A stretch of 64,000 nucleotides of DNA from CPC320 sp002684375 (GTDB lineage: Bacteria > Pseudomonadota > Alphaproteobacteria > Rhodobacterales > Rhodobacteraceae). The position numbers and the translations under genes are program-made. Positions 1-8,576 of the stretch are shown in pieces (position 1 is the first letter of the stretch; the number at the start of each line of letters is the position of its first letter). The stretch spans positions 1 to 64,000 of the forward strand of contig CBFIHZ010000003.1 in the NCBI GenBank assembly GCA_965662545.1, given 5' to 3'. Under the pieces are notes generated by a model. That model was not told the origin of the DNA. It ran no database searches and saw only the letters and a program-made list of their open reading frames with translations.

Positions 1-438
1 GATCTTGAGAAGGTCTATTCCTATTTCCCACGATTGAAAGACCGGCGAAAAAGTCAGGCGGGATATACATCGGGGGGGGAACAGCAGATGTGTGCGATCG
101 GTCGTGCGTTGATGTCGCGGCCTGAAATGATTTTGCTCGATGAGCCGAGTATGGGCTTGGCGCCGCAATTGGTCGAACAGATTTTTGATATTGTGAAAGA
201 CCTGAACGAAAAAGAAGGCGTGACGTTTCTGTTGGCTGAACAGAATACCAATGCGGCACTGCGCTATGCACATTATGGCTATATTTTGGAATCGGGCCGG
301 GTTGTGATGGATGGGCCTGCGGCCGAACTGCGCGAAAATCCTGATGTGAAAGAATTTTATCTGGGCATGTCCGATGAAGGCCGAAAAAGCTTTCGTGATG
401 TGCGCTCTTACCGCCGGCGTAAACGTTGGCTCAGCTGA
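1..438 (+). CDS. livF: Branched-chain amino acid type ABC transporter ATPase, C-terminal part
   Basis: This is the last 145 codons of an ABC ATPase that would power import of branched-chain amino acids or a related substrate through LivHM-type permeases. The reading frame is open to base 1, so the gene begins outside the window and Walker A is not visible. Seen here are the ABC signature SGGEQQ (visible residues 24-29), Walker B with its catalytic glutamate (ILLDEPS), the following MGLAP D-loop and the LLAEQN switch region. The short C-terminus without an extra domain fits LivF better than LivG. The next gene, 17 bases downstream, is a CoA-ligase homologue. In this family such pairing often means the transporter serves an aromatic or other organic acid, but the substrate cannot be read from the sequence. 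Confidence 0.9.
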   Translation, partial: DLEKVYSYFPRLKDRRKSQAGYTSGGEQQMCAIGRALMSRPEMILLDEPSMGLAPQLVEQIFDIVKDLNEKEGVTFLLAEQNTNAALRYAHYGYILESGRVVMDGPAAELRENPDVKEFYLGMSDEGRKSFRDVRSYRRRKRWLS

Positions 439-455
439 GACATTAAGGCATTGTA

Positions 456-1673
456 ATGGTTTTTTTTGATGATTTGGAAACGCGCAGCGGTGATGAGCGT
501 GCGGCAGAACTTGCGGATATACTGCCCAGCCAGATTGCGAGGGCAAAGGCCTTAGGCGGGTATAAAACAACCCTAGCTGACATCACAGCACGTGATATTA
601 CCAGCGCCACCGCTCTGGCGCAATTGCCAGTTCTGCGCAAGTCTGTGCTGAGTCAAGCGCAGGGTTCCGCGTCTCCGCTTGGGGGATTTACCACCAGAAA
701 TGTAACCGGGTTTGGGCATATTTTCCAATCCCCCGGCCCGATCTATGAGCCTGGCGGGATTGAGATCGATTGGTGGCGTATGGGGCGTTTCCTGCATGCC
801 TGTGGCATTGGAAGCGGCGATATCGTGCAAAATTGTTTCGCCTATCACTTAACCCCTGCTGGGATGATTTTTGAAAGCGGGGCGCGCGCGGTTGGTGCAA
901 CGGTTCTGCCCGCGGGTACCGGGCAAACCGAATTGCAGGTCCGTGCCGCCGTGGATATAGGCACAACGGCCTATGCCGGCACGCCAGATTATTTGAAAGT
1001 CATTTTGGATGCAGCCGATGAGATGGGCGAGACCCTGAGTTTTACCAAAGCTGCAGTGGGTGGCGGGGCTCTGTTCCCGTCTCTTCGGCAGGAATATGCA
1101 GATCGTGGCATCGCCTGCCTGCAGTGTTATGCCACGGCAGATCTGGGCAATATCGCCTATGAAAGTGCCGCGATGGAGGGGATGATCGTCGACGAGGGGG
1201 TCATGGTAGAGATTGTTACACCTGGAACTGGGAACCTCGTTCCTGATGGTGAAGTGGGCGAGGTTCTCGTGACCAGTTTCAACGCAGATTATCCATTGAT
1301 CCGCTTTGCGACCGGTGATCTGAGCGCGGTTATGAGTGGCACCAGCCCCTGTGGGCGTAGCAACACCAGAATAAAAGGTTGGATGGGTCGTGCCGATCAG
1401 ACCACTAAGATAAAGGGCATGTTTGTTCGTCCTGAGCAGGTAGCGGCGCTGGTGGCCCGACATGACGAGGTTGACCGTGCTCGGGTGGTGGCCAGCCGTC
1501 AGGGAGAAATGGATGTGATGACGGTTCGGATAGAGACCGAGGCCGAAGACACATCCATTTATGAAAGTAGCGTATTATCAACCTTAAAATTGAGGGGGGC
1601 GATCGAATTGGTGCGCCCCGGAGAGCTGCCACGCGATGGTGTGGTGATCGAAGATCAGCGACACTATGATTAG
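456..1673 (+). CDS. Phenylacetate-CoA ligase-like adenylating enzyme
   Basis: The 405-residue protein resembles the PaaK branch of the ANL adenylating enzymes, which activate carboxylic acids such as phenylacetate to CoA thioesters using ATP. Supporting motifs are AGTPDYLK, CYATADLGNIAYES (adenine-pocket region), RFATGDLS with the ribose-binding aspartate, and GRADQTTKIKGMFV before a small C-terminal domain. It is shorter than typical PaaK (about 430-440 residues). The Ser/Thr/Gly-rich phosphate loop expected near residues 85-95 is not recognisable: the segment reads FQSPGPIYEPGG. It starts 17 bases after livF and probably shares its transcript. The substrate is unknown, and a non-canonical or non-ligase role is possible because of the missing loop. 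Confidence 0.75.
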   Translation: MVFFDDLETRSGDERAAELADILPSQIARAKALGGYKTTLADITARDITSATALAQLPVLRKSVLSQAQGSASPLGGFTTRNVTGFGHIFQSPGPIYEPGGIEIDWWRMGRFLHACGIGSGDIVQNCFAYHLTPAGMIFESGARAVGATVLPAGTGQTELQVRAAVDIGTTAYAGTPDYLKVILDAADEMGETLSFTKAAVGGGALFPSLRQEYADRGIACLQCYATADLGNIAYESAAMEGMIVDEGVMVEIVTPGTGNLVPDGEVGEVLVTSFNADYPLIRFATGDLSAVMSGTSPCGRSNTRIKGWMGRADQTTKIKGMFVRPEQVAALVARHDEVDRARVVASRQGEMDVMTVRIETEAEDTSIYESSVLSTLKLRGAIELVRPGELPRDGVVIEDQRHYD

Positions 1674-1992
1674 ACCTGCGCGCGCGGTATAAAACAGGTT
1701 ACAAATCTGGTGAAATGCGTGACATCAGCAAGATGGACGTGACGTGTTTCATCTGAACCCATTTGGCGTTTAAAACCTATCGCATGTTGTGCAAACCCAT
1801 CTGACAGATGTCTCAGAACTGAGTTTGTGGCCAAAACTGGGTTGCGGCTCAGGAAAAAGACGGCCTTTTGTTCAACACGTGTAGATTTCTGGAATGAATG
1901 CGGTAGAATAATATCATTTATTGAATGTTAAACTGAAAAATCCAGCGCATTTATAGATTTAGATTGACTGATTTGACACAAGGAAATTAAGT
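1674..1992. other. AT-rich intergenic region before a glycosyltransferase
   Basis: These 319 bases hold no convincing gene on either strand. The last 120 bases are clearly AT-rich compared with the flanks, and the change in composition continues into the gene that follows. A weak ribosome binding site (AAGGAAA) lies just before the ATG at 1993. No terminator hairpin with a T run was found after the upstream gene. Confidence 0.5.
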
Positions 1993-3009
1993 ATGGCCAA
2001 CTCATCTAAAGATGATAAATTATTAAAAAATAATGAAAATATTAAAAATACTGAACTTGAAATTGTGTTTTTTGGTCTTGCACATGACAAGATAGTTGGT
2101 GGCGTCAAGGTGACGTATAAACATGCTGAAATGATTGCGAGCCTTGGGGTTCAAAGCTCGGTTTACAGCCCTGACAATTTGGGATTCAACTGTTCTTGGT
2201 TTGATCATAACGCGACAATTCGCACTGAACACGAGTTGAATAAAAAAAGTAATTTTATTGTTCTGCCAGAAATCTGGGCGGGACGATACGGCAAGCAACT
2301 CTTACGGGCGGGCTTCAGATATGCGATTTATGTACAAAATGGATACTATCTCAACTCGGCATTGAATTGGGGCCATAGTGCCGCAGAAGTGAAAGAGGTC
2401 TATGAGAACGCCAACCTGATTTTATCGATTTCAAAAGACACCACTTCGATGATCTCTACGGTCTACCCTACGGTTGATAAAAAGAAAGTTATCAGAGTGT
2501 TCCCCCACGTGGATGATGGGTTTTTTCCCGGTAAAAAAGAGAAAATAATATCTTATATGCCGCGCAAACTACCTGTACACAGCAAGCGTTTAAAATTTTA
2601 TCTCACGGAATATCTGCCAGCAGATTGGTCGGTTGTGCCGATCGAAAACATGGTCGCATCCAAGGCAGCTGACATCTTGTCCCGATCCAGTATATTCTTA
2701 TCGTTTTGTGATCTTGAAGGTTTTGGGTTGCCGCCACTTGAAGCTGCGCTCTCGGGAGCTGTGGTTGTCGGTTATACGGGACAGGGCGCGCGCGAATATT
2801 TTAAAAAGCCAAATTTGATCGCGGTGCAAAACGGTGACTTGAAGAATTTCACGCTGAAAACAGCGGATGCAATTAAAGCGGTTGATGCCGGTCTTTTGGA
2901 TACGGAGGAATTTCAAAAAGGCCGCGCCCTGCTGGCGGAAAAATATGGGCGTGAAAACGAACGGCGTCAACTGGAAGCATTTGTAAAGCGGGTCGAGATG
3001 ACCTTTTGA
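1993..3009 (+). CDS. Glycosyltransferase, GT4/GT1-like
   Basis: The 338-residue protein has the two-domain look of GT-B glycosyltransferases. The N-terminal half opens with a hydrophobic strand (LEIVFFGLA) and a glycine-rich turn (VGGVKVTYKHAEMIASLG), which places the nucleotide-sugar enzyme fold. The C-terminal half has the donor-site signature FLSFCDLEGFGLPPLEAALSG, with the EGFGLPPLEA pattern typical of GT4 enzymes. The sugar and acceptor are unknown; a role in surface polysaccharide or glycan decoration is likely. The first 20 residues are very rich in Lys and Asn and the gene is AT-rich with A/T-ending codons, unlike its neighbours. No other polysaccharide gene lies beside it, which suggests a lone acquired gene. 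Confidence 0.75.
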   Translation: MANSSKDDKLLKNNENIKNTELEIVFFGLAHDKIVGGVKVTYKHAEMIASLGVQSSVYSPDNLGFNCSWFDHNATIRTEHELNKKSNFIVLPEIWAGRYGKQLLRAGFRYAIYVQNGYYLNSALNWGHSAAEVKEVYENANLILSISKDTTSMISTVYPTVDKKKVIRVFPHVDDGFFPGKKEKIISYMPRKLPVHSKRLKFYLTEYLPADWSVVPIENMVASKAADILSRSSIFLSFCDLEGFGLPPLEAALSGAVVVGYTGQGAREYFKKPNLIAVQNGDLKNFTLKTADAIKAVDAGLLDTEEFQKGRALLAEKYGRENERRQLEAFVKRVEMTF

Positions 3010-3071
3010 AAATCAGAAGAATCTTACAGGTTTTGAACAATCAGCAGCAAAGCGTCGTCTCTTATTGTGGC

Positions 3072-4316
3072 CTAGCAATAGCGGTTTGGGCTATAGGCGG
3101 ACAGGTCAATATTTGGTCGGCGGTCTGTGATCAGATCCGCTACGAGCCGCCCGGTTTTGGGCCCGGCGGTCAGGCCGATATGCTGGTGACCAAAGGCGGT
3201 GTAGATGCCGGTGTTTCTGATCTCGCCAATCAACGGAAGGCTGTCCGGGGTTGAGGGGCGAAACCCAAGCCATTCTTCGGTGCTGTCATAGCGCAGATCG
3301 GGAAAGACTTCTCGGGTTTTGTGGCGCAACAACGCTATTGGAGCGCGTGAGGGTCCGGCTTTGATGCCGCCAAATTCGACCAAACCGGCACAGCGCAGGC
3401 CAGTTTCCATTGGATTGACAGCAAATTTTCCCGCTGCAATCATCATAGGATTGCGGGGGAGTTGAGAGGGATTTTTATAAATGATGTGATAGCCGCGCTC
3501 GGCCTCAAGCGGCACCTTCAATCCAAGCTTTTTCATCAGTGGTTTTGACCAGATACCTGCCGCCAAAATTGCGTGGTCACAGTCAAATCGACCGTGGTTG
3601 GTTTCGACAGCAGTAATTTTTCCGTTGGTTAGGTCAAAATCCTGTACCTCGGCGGTGACGAACCGTCCGCCTGCCTGTTGAAAAACTTCTGCCAGTTCGG
3701 CAACATATCTGCCTGGGTTAAGAATATGCCCATGACCTTTCAATACCGCGAGCAGGTTGATTCGAGGCCCCAATATCGGTTCTTCTTCCCTCACAGCGGG
3801 CCCCTCAATGATTTCGGGGGTTTGCCCGGCCTCATGGCGCAGATTCCAACCGTAGCTGTCGGCATCGAACGCGCTGCGGTCTTTATAGGCAAAACTAAAA
3901 CTGCTCTCGGCGATCCATTTTTGCGCGGCAGAGCCTTTAACCAAGCTACGATGCTGATCGAGGGCGTCGGTGACCAACGGTTTTAGGTTTTCAACAATAC
4001 GGCGGGTATCGGTATCATTGGCATTGCCAATGAACTGCCGTAGCCATGGCAGCATGCGTGGCAAATAGCGCCATTGCATGAACAGTGGTGATTTTGGGTC
4101 GGGAAGGTATTTTGCGGCTGTGCGCAAAAGACCCGGCGTCGTGACCGGAATAAAGGCCCATTGTGCCAAAAGCCCGGCGTTGCCGTAAGAGGCACCCATT
4201 CCCGGTGCGGCTTTATCAATCAGCAAAACCTCATGCCCGGCGCGTTGCAACCATATGGCTGAGGAAACTCCGGAAATGCCGGCGCCAATCACAATTGTTT
4301 TCGCGGCGGGGTGCAT
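3072..4316 (-). CDS. DadA-like FAD-dependent amino acid oxidoreductase
   Basis: This 414-residue protein belongs to the DAO/DadA family of FAD enzymes, which oxidatively deaminate D-amino acids or related amines at the inner membrane. The N-terminus carries the Rossmann dinucleotide motif (VIGAGISGVSSAIWLQRAG, residues about 10-28) followed by LLIDKAAPGMGASYGNAG, where the acidic residue binds the FAD ribose. The C-terminal part has LGFRPSTPDSLPLIGE and the closing flavin loop GHQHIGLTAGPKTGRLVA. Length matches DadA-type small subunits. It is transcribed alone, opposite to the glycosyltransferase before it. The precise substrate (D-alanine, D-hydroxyproline, glycine-like amines) cannot be decided. 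Confidence 0.82.
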   Translation of the reverse strand: MHPAAKTIVIGAGISGVSSAIWLQRAGHEVLLIDKAAPGMGASYGNAGLLAQWAFIPVTTPGLLRTAAKYLPDPKSPLFMQWRYLPRMLPWLRQFIGNANDTDTRRIVENLKPLVTDALDQHRSLVKGSAAQKWIAESSFSFAYKDRSAFDADSYGWNLRHEAGQTPEIIEGPAVREEEPILGPRINLLAVLKGHGHILNPGRYVAELAEVFQQAGGRFVTAEVQDFDLTNGKITAVETNHGRFDCDHAILAAGIWSKPLMKKLGLKVPLEAERGYHIIYKNPSQLPRNPMMIAAGKFAVNPMETGLRCAGLVEFGGIKAGPSRAPIALLRHKTREVFPDLRYDSTEEWLGFRPSTPDSLPLIGEIRNTGIYTAFGHQHIGLTAGPKTGRLVADLITDRRPNIDLSAYSPNRYC

Positions 4317-4404
4317 ATCTGGCCTCTGCGCTTTGGGGTTTGAGAGCTAGATAATCATAAGGCAGGACCTGATCACAACCGGTTTCTAAACCGGACCGGT
4401 CAAA

Positions 4405-4440
4405 AACACAAAAAGCCCTGCCTGAGCGGCGGGGCTTGTT
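4405..4440 (-). terminator. Rho-independent terminator of rpmJ
   Basis: Read on the minus strand, a GC-rich stem of about nine base pairs with one mismatch (AGCCCCGCC against GGCAGGGCT) is followed by TTTTTGTGTTTTTG. It lies 34 bases after the rpmJ stop codon and ends that transcript ahead of the DadA-like gene. Confidence 0.8.
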
Positions 4441-4473
4441 TGCACTGTCTTTACCCTTAAGGGGTGACGGATC

Positions 4474-4599
4474 TTAGCCTTGACGCGCTTTGAACCGTGG
4501 CTGGGTTTTGTTGATCACATAGACCCGGCCTTTGCGGCGCACGACACGACAGTCGCGGTGACGCTGCTTAAGCGAGCGGAGCGAGTTTCTGACCTTCAT
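4474..4599 (-). CDS. rpmJ: 50S ribosomal protein L36
   Basis: A 41-residue protein beginning MKVRNSLRSLKQRHRDCRV and ending KTQPRFKARQG is clearly ribosomal protein L36, the smallest protein of the large subunit, which helps order 23S rRNA helices near the peptidyl transferase base. It is the alphaproteobacterial form lacking the zinc ribbon: only one of the canonical CxxC...C...H ligands remains (Cys17). A good ribosome binding site (GAGGAGAGG) stands a few bases before the ATG. It is too short for ordinary gene finders. A tRNA-Val gene lies 65 bases upstream on the same strand and a terminator follows. Confidence 0.97.
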   Translation of the reverse strand: MKVRNSLRSLKQRHRDCRVVRRKGRVYVINKTQPRFKARQG

Positions 4600-4664
4600 G
4601 GTCCTCTCCTCATTTCACGGCGCGACATGCGCCATTGGTTAAATTGCACCCTTACAGGTGTTGA

Positions 4665-4739
<75 letters not shown>

Positions 4740-4881
4740 TTGGCATCGTCGTTAGCCACCCCACAAGACGGGGCGCGTTCCTCAGCGCCGGTGGGCGGTG
4801 TATAAGAGGAGTCGATCAGGGGATCAAGACCTTTTGGCATTCTAGATTTTAACGCTATATACTGAATGCAAAGGAGACTTC

Positions 4882-5742
4882 ATGCGCCCGCCCGCCTATC
4901 ATCTTGCAATGCCCGTACACTATGGCTCGGGTGTGGTGTTTGCCTCGCCGCACAGTGGGCGTGATTATAGCGATAGTTTCCTTGAACAGTCGGTTTTAGA
5001 CCGCAACCTGATTCGCAGTTCTGAGGATGCGTTCGTTGATCAGCTGTTTGCCTGCGCCCCTGATCATGGCTGCGCGTTTCTACATGCCAGCGCGCCGAGG
5101 GCTTTTGTGGATTTGAACCGGAACAATACTGAATTGGATTCTGCAGTGATCACCGGCGTGACGAAATCGGTCTATACGCCGCGCGTTTTATCCGGTCTTG
5201 GGGTTATCCCGCGCGTCGTGTCAAACAGTCGCGCAATTTACCGGGGTAAATTGACATTGGACGAGGCCACAAAGCGACTTGACCAATATTGGCGGCCCTA
5301 TCACACCCGTTTGCAATCGCTGTTGTCTGCGGCACAAGCAAGCTTTGGGCAGGCGATCTTGATCGATTGCCATTCGATGCCTCGCGAAGCTTTGGATGGG
5401 ACGTTTCGCGCAGGTCAAAAACGGCCGGAAATTATCATTGGTGACCGTTTTGGGGCGTCAGCTTCGCGCTATATTGTGGATGGCATTCAAGATATTCTGA
5501 CTCAGGCAGGGTTTACAGTCTCGCGCAACATGCCGTTTGCCGGGGCCTATATCACCCAACATTATGGTCGCCCGTCGCAGCGCCAGCACGCAGTGCAACT
5601 TGAAATCGACCGATCGCTGTATATGGATGAGGCAACGCTTCGTCCGCATGCCGGCTTTGCACAGCTCTGTGACCAGCTGGATCCAGTGGTGGCCAAACTG
5701 GCCGACCTTGGCCGCGCTTGCGATCGGCTTGCCGCCGAATAG
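4882..5742 (+). CDS. N-formylglutamate amidohydrolase family protein
   Basis: The 286-residue protein belongs to the N-formylglutamate amidohydrolase family, zinc hydrolases that release glutamate from N-formylglutamate in the last step of one histidine-degradation route. Conserved blocks visible are VFASPHSGRDY near residue 20 (metal-ligand histidine), FVDLNRNNTELD around residue 75, ILIDCHSMPRE near 160 (second histidine) and NMPFAGAYITQHYG near 220. A ribosome binding site (AAAGGAGA) lies 5 bases before the ATG. No hut gene is nearby, so its in vivo substrate may differ; related proteins occur alone in many Rhodobacteraceae. Its stop and that of the opposing dinB are only two bases apart. 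Confidence 0.85.
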   Translation: MRPPAYHLAMPVHYGSGVVFASPHSGRDYSDSFLEQSVLDRNLIRSSEDAFVDQLFACAPDHGCAFLHASAPRAFVDLNRNNTELDSAVITGVTKSVYTPRVLSGLGVIPRVVSNSRAIYRGKLTLDEATKRLDQYWRPYHTRLQSLLSAAQASFGQAILIDCHSMPREALDGTFRAGQKRPEIIIGDRFGASASRYIVDGIQDILTQAGFTVSRNMPFAGAYITQHYGRPSQRQHAVQLEIDRSLYMDEATLRPHAGFAQLCDQLDPVVAKLADLGRACDRLAAE

Positions 5743-5743
5743 A

Positions 5744-6997
5744 TTAACGCAAAGCCCGACCTTTCAGGATTGCCTCTGCCCCGAATCGGGCCCTTATCTG
5801 GTCTGTGGCACGTTCGGCCTGACCCCTCTGGGCGGCCTTGGGATCCAGCAGGTCCTCGGATAGCTCGGCATTTTCTTCTGAGCATAAGTGTGACAGCCCT
5901 GTACCGATCAATCGAAACGGGCCTTTGTGTTCGACCTGATCGAACAGAGACCGGGCGGTACGGTAGATTTTATCGGCCAGTTGCGTGGCGTCGCGCAGCG
6001 ACTTGCGCCGGGTGATCAGACTGTGATCTTTGCGTTTAAGTTTCAATACGATCACTGTGCCGGCCAGATGTTTGGCTTTGGCGCGGTCTGCCACTTTTTC
6101 GGCCATGCGCCATAAGTGCCCGTCTAGAATGTCGGGGTCGGTGGTATCTTCGAAAAATGTGGTTTCATTACTGATCGACTTGACTGGCGTATGGGCTGAA
6201 ATCCGGCGTTTGTCCTGCCCGCGCGCCAGATGCCAAAGCCGCTCTCCGATTGATCCAAATCGTGCGGTCAGGTCGGTTTTTTCCCAGCGCAACAAATCGG
6301 TAAAACTGAGGATACCGGCCTTTTCAAGACTGGCCCGCGTCGTCTGCCCCACCCCCCAAATCATTCCGACGGGTTTATCTTGCAAAAAACTGGTTGTGTC
6401 GGCTTTGCCTATCACCGAAAACCCGCGGGGTTTGTTGAGATCTGAGGCCACTTTCGCCAGAAATTTATTGTGGCTTAAGCCGATTGAGCCCGTGAGACCC
6501 AGCTCATCCTGCATGCGCTTGACCAACCCTGCCAGCATCACAGCCGGTGGCACCCCATGCAGTTTTTCTGTGCCTGTCAGATCCAGAAATGCCTCGTCCA
6601 ACGACAGAGGCTCAATGGCGGGTGTCAGCTCTTCCATCATCGCCCGGATGGCGCGGCTGGCCGTGACATAGGCGGACATGCGTGGCTTAATAATCACCGC
6701 CTCAGGGCAAAGTTTCAGCGCCTTGAACATCGGCATGGCCGAGCGCACGCCGCGGATGCGCGCAACATAACAGGCGGTCGAGACAACGCCGCGCCGCCCA
6801 CCTCCGATGATCACTGGCTTGTCAGCAAGCGCTGGATTATCGCGTTTTTCAACACTGGCGTAGAAGGCGTCGCAATCCATATGGGCAATCGACAGGGTGG
6901 CCAACTCGTCGTGGCGCGCAACCCTTGGGCTACGGCAGGCAGGGCAGCGCCGGCCCGTATCAAACTGGGTCAGGCAATCGCGGCATAGGCAGGGCAT
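5744..6997 (-). CDS. dinB: DNA polymerase IV (Y-family)
   Basis: The 417-residue protein is a Y-family translesion DNA polymerase, which copies past damaged bases without proofreading. The palm motifs are AHMDCDAFYASVEK (first catalytic aspartates, near residue 40) and PLSLDEAFLDLTG (second catalytic pair, near residue 130). The fingers motif STACYVARIRGVRSAMP lies between them. A helix-hairpin-helix thumb region and little-finger domain follow. Unusually for the family, a short cysteine cluster precedes the polymerase: Cys5-x2-Cys8 and Cys18-x2-Cys21, a zinc-ribbon pattern. No C-terminal beta-clamp peptide of the classic QLxLF type is obvious. No clear GTTC-N7-GTTC LexA box was found upstream, so SOS control is unproven. 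Confidence 0.95.
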   Translation of the reverse strand: MPCLCRDCLTQFDTGRRCPACRSPRVARHDELATLSIAHMDCDAFYASVEKRDNPALADKPVIIGGGRRGVVSTACYVARIRGVRSAMPMFKALKLCPEAVIIKPRMSAYVTASRAIRAMMEELTPAIEPLSLDEAFLDLTGTEKLHGVPPAVMLAGLVKRMQDELGLTGSIGLSHNKFLAKVASDLNKPRGFSVIGKADTTSFLQDKPVGMIWGVGQTTRASLEKAGILSFTDLLRWEKTDLTARFGSIGERLWHLARGQDKRRISAHTPVKSISNETTFFEDTTDPDILDGHLWRMAEKVADRAKAKHLAGTVIVLKLKRKDHSLITRRKSLRDATQLADKIYRTARSLFDQVEHKGPFRLIGTGLSHLCSEENAELSEDLLDPKAAQRGQAERATDQIRARFGAEAILKGRALR

Positions 6998-7291
6998 CTG
7001 GAACCATCAACACAAGGAAAGGCCAACACAGACAGAGTAACGGATTTCGACGGCCGTGAACATCGGTGATTTATATGTTGCCCCATGTCATCGAGGTTGT
7101 GCCAGTAGAAAAATCTGGAGTTAGCGAACACGGGCTGGATAACACTGCCCGACCAAAATTGGGCCGACCAAAACTGGCCCAAAGCACGGTCGCCTGAATA
7201 ACAGTGCTTCACAAAAACAGTCTCAGAAAATTCTATGCCAAAGCGCAGGTGGCCAAATTGTATTGGGTCACATAGCGTCCTGAGCGTGGTT
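6998..7291. other. Non-coding gap between pyrF and dinB with a 15-base tandem repeat
   Basis: No gene was found here. The stretch 7151-7180 consists of two adjacent 15-base units, GACCAAAATTGGGCC and GACCAAAACTGGCCC, which differ at two positions. The end of unit 1 (GGGCC) is also the inverted complement of the end of unit 2 (GGCCC), so the pair could fold. Its meaning is unknown; it may be part of the dinB leader or a replication slippage product. Confidence 0.5.
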
Positions 7292-7981
7292 CTAGGGCAG
7301 GCAGGCCAAAATCGCCTGCGTGGCCTGTCTTGGATCAGGGGCTTGCCAGATCGGACGCCCAACGACGATATGATCGGCACCGTTTGTGATGGCTTTGGCA
7401 GGGGTCGCAATGCGCTTTTGGTCACCAGCATCGCTGCCGGTGGGCCGGACACCAGGCGTGACGATCAGGCGACCCTTTGCCTCGGGCAGCGCGCGAATGA
7501 CCGCCGCCTCTTGCGGCGAGGCAATAACCCCGTCTGCACCGGCGGCCAAGGCGCGTTTGGCGCGCTCTGTGACCAGGTCTTGCATGGCACCGGGTTTTAT
7601 CAGATTGGCGTCCAAATCCGCGCGGTCGAGCGAGGTTAAAATCGTGACTGCCAGAATTTTCAGGTCTTTGCCCGAAGCGCCTTCTTTGGCGGCGCGCACC
7701 ACGTTTGGATCGCCATGGACGGTCAGGAAATCGAGATCGAATTGCGCCAGACCGCGCACGGCATTTTCCACTGTGGCGCCGATGTCGAACAGCTTCATAT
7801 CCAGAAAGATGCGCTTGCCGTGTTCTTGTTTCAACTCATTGGCCAACCCCAATCCTCCGCCGGTCAGCATGCCGAGGCCAATCTTATAAAAGGACACTGC
7901 ATCACCCAATTTTTCAGCCAGAGCCAATCCGGCCAGCGCGTCCGGCACGTCAAGCGCCACAATCAAACGATCATCAGACAT
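7292..7981 (-). CDS. pyrF: Orotidine 5'-phosphate decarboxylase
   Basis: This 229-residue TIM-barrel enzyme converts OMP to UMP, the last step of pyrimidine synthesis. The N-terminus RLIVALDVPDALAGLALAEKL and the catalytic signature FLDMKLFDIGATV, with the Asp-x-Lys-x2-Asp triad near residues 60-65, are diagnostic. The C-terminal phosphate-binding part reads VTPGVRP and DHIVVGRPIW. Length is normal for the bacterial enzyme. The gene stands ahead of dinB on the same strand, separated by about 290 bases of non-coding sequence, so the two may have separate promoters. Confidence 0.96.
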   Translation of the reverse strand: MSDDRLIVALDVPDALAGLALAEKLGDAVSFYKIGLGMLTGGGLGLANELKQEHGKRIFLDMKLFDIGATVENAVRGLAQFDLDFLTVHGDPNVVRAAKEGASGKDLKILAVTILTSLDRADLDANLIKPGAMQDLVTERAKRALAAGADGVIASPQEAAVIRALPEAKGRLIVTPGVRPTGSDAGDQKRIATPAKAITNGADHIVVGRPIWQAPDPRQATQAILACLP

Positions 7982-8252
7982 AATATTTTCCTTTTATGAG
8001 CCTATTGCGGCTGCGTCCTTGTCGCGCCCTGGCAGGCCGTGGTCAAGCGGCGCTTGTCATCGCGGCGTGGGTTTTTGCCTCGGGCGTGCATCTTAAGGCC
8101 CCCGCGTCCGTTGATGACCCCGGTCGATACGCTTGCCTTGCGAACAAGCGCTGTGCAAGATTTTAATGGGCCGTATTTTCACCCCGGACCAGATTGTTTT
8201 CGAACGTGGGCGTTGCTTACAAACCCCTTCGAGTAATTAGGAGAGCGAAAAA
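7982..8252. other. Gap between pyrF and a secreted small protein; no convincing gene
   Basis: Short open frames occur on the plus strand (for example a 56-codon frame from the ATG at 7996 with an alanine/valine-rich stretch), but none has a ribosome binding site or a recognisable product. The region should contain the pyrF promoter reading left and a promoter for the gene at 8253. Confidence 0.4.
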
Positions 8253-8570
8253 ATGAAACCCTTTCAAAATTATTTCCCTGGCCTCGCTTTGGCGCTGTTG
8301 CCAACCCTTGCCAGCGCATTGCCCGTTGGCGAACGTGATTTCATGTCCGCGTCGCAGCTGGCGCAAAACGGCTTTGAACCCTTTGCGGTCAGCAGCACCG
8401 CGCGCGCCAGTTTTGGGATGAAAAAAGAGGCGGATATGTATCTGTGCTGGTTGGCGGATACCGAAGAAAATGCGGCGATCCGGCGTCGGGTGATTGGCTC
8501 TGCGCTGGACGATAATAGCCTGTCTCGTCGCGTACCAAACATCGCGGTGGCTTGTATTTTGACACAGTGA
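8253..8570 (+). CDS. Small exported protein of unknown function
   Basis: The 105-residue product is not recognised as a named family. It begins with a short basic start followed by a hydrophobic core (FPGLALALLPTLASA) and a plausible signal peptidase site after about residue 22, so it is probably periplasmic. The mature part is about 80 residues with only two cysteines (in YLCWLAD and VACILTQ), which could form one disulfide. A strong ribosome binding site (TAGGAGAG) stands before the ATG. It lies between pyrF and clpB without an obvious operon partner. Function cannot be inferred. Confidence 0.65.
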   Translation: MKPFQNYFPGLALALLPTLASALPVGERDFMSASQLAQNGFEPFAVSSTARASFGMKKEADMYLCWLADTEENAAIRRRVIGSALDDNSLSRRVPNIAVACILTQ

Positions 8571-8576
8571 GTTGCA

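Noticed and set aside
849..1463. Minus-strand frame of about 204 codons inside the CoA-ligase-like gene
   Set aside because: The plus-strand protein has clear ANL-family motifs; the antisense frame has none.
6998..7291. SOS box ahead of dinB
   Set aside because: No GTTC-N7-GTTC alphaproteobacterial LexA site could be found in the gap.
8039..8236. Short plus-strand frame of 65 codons before the exported protein
   Set aside because: No ribosome binding site, no family, and other frames in the same stretch look just as good or bad.
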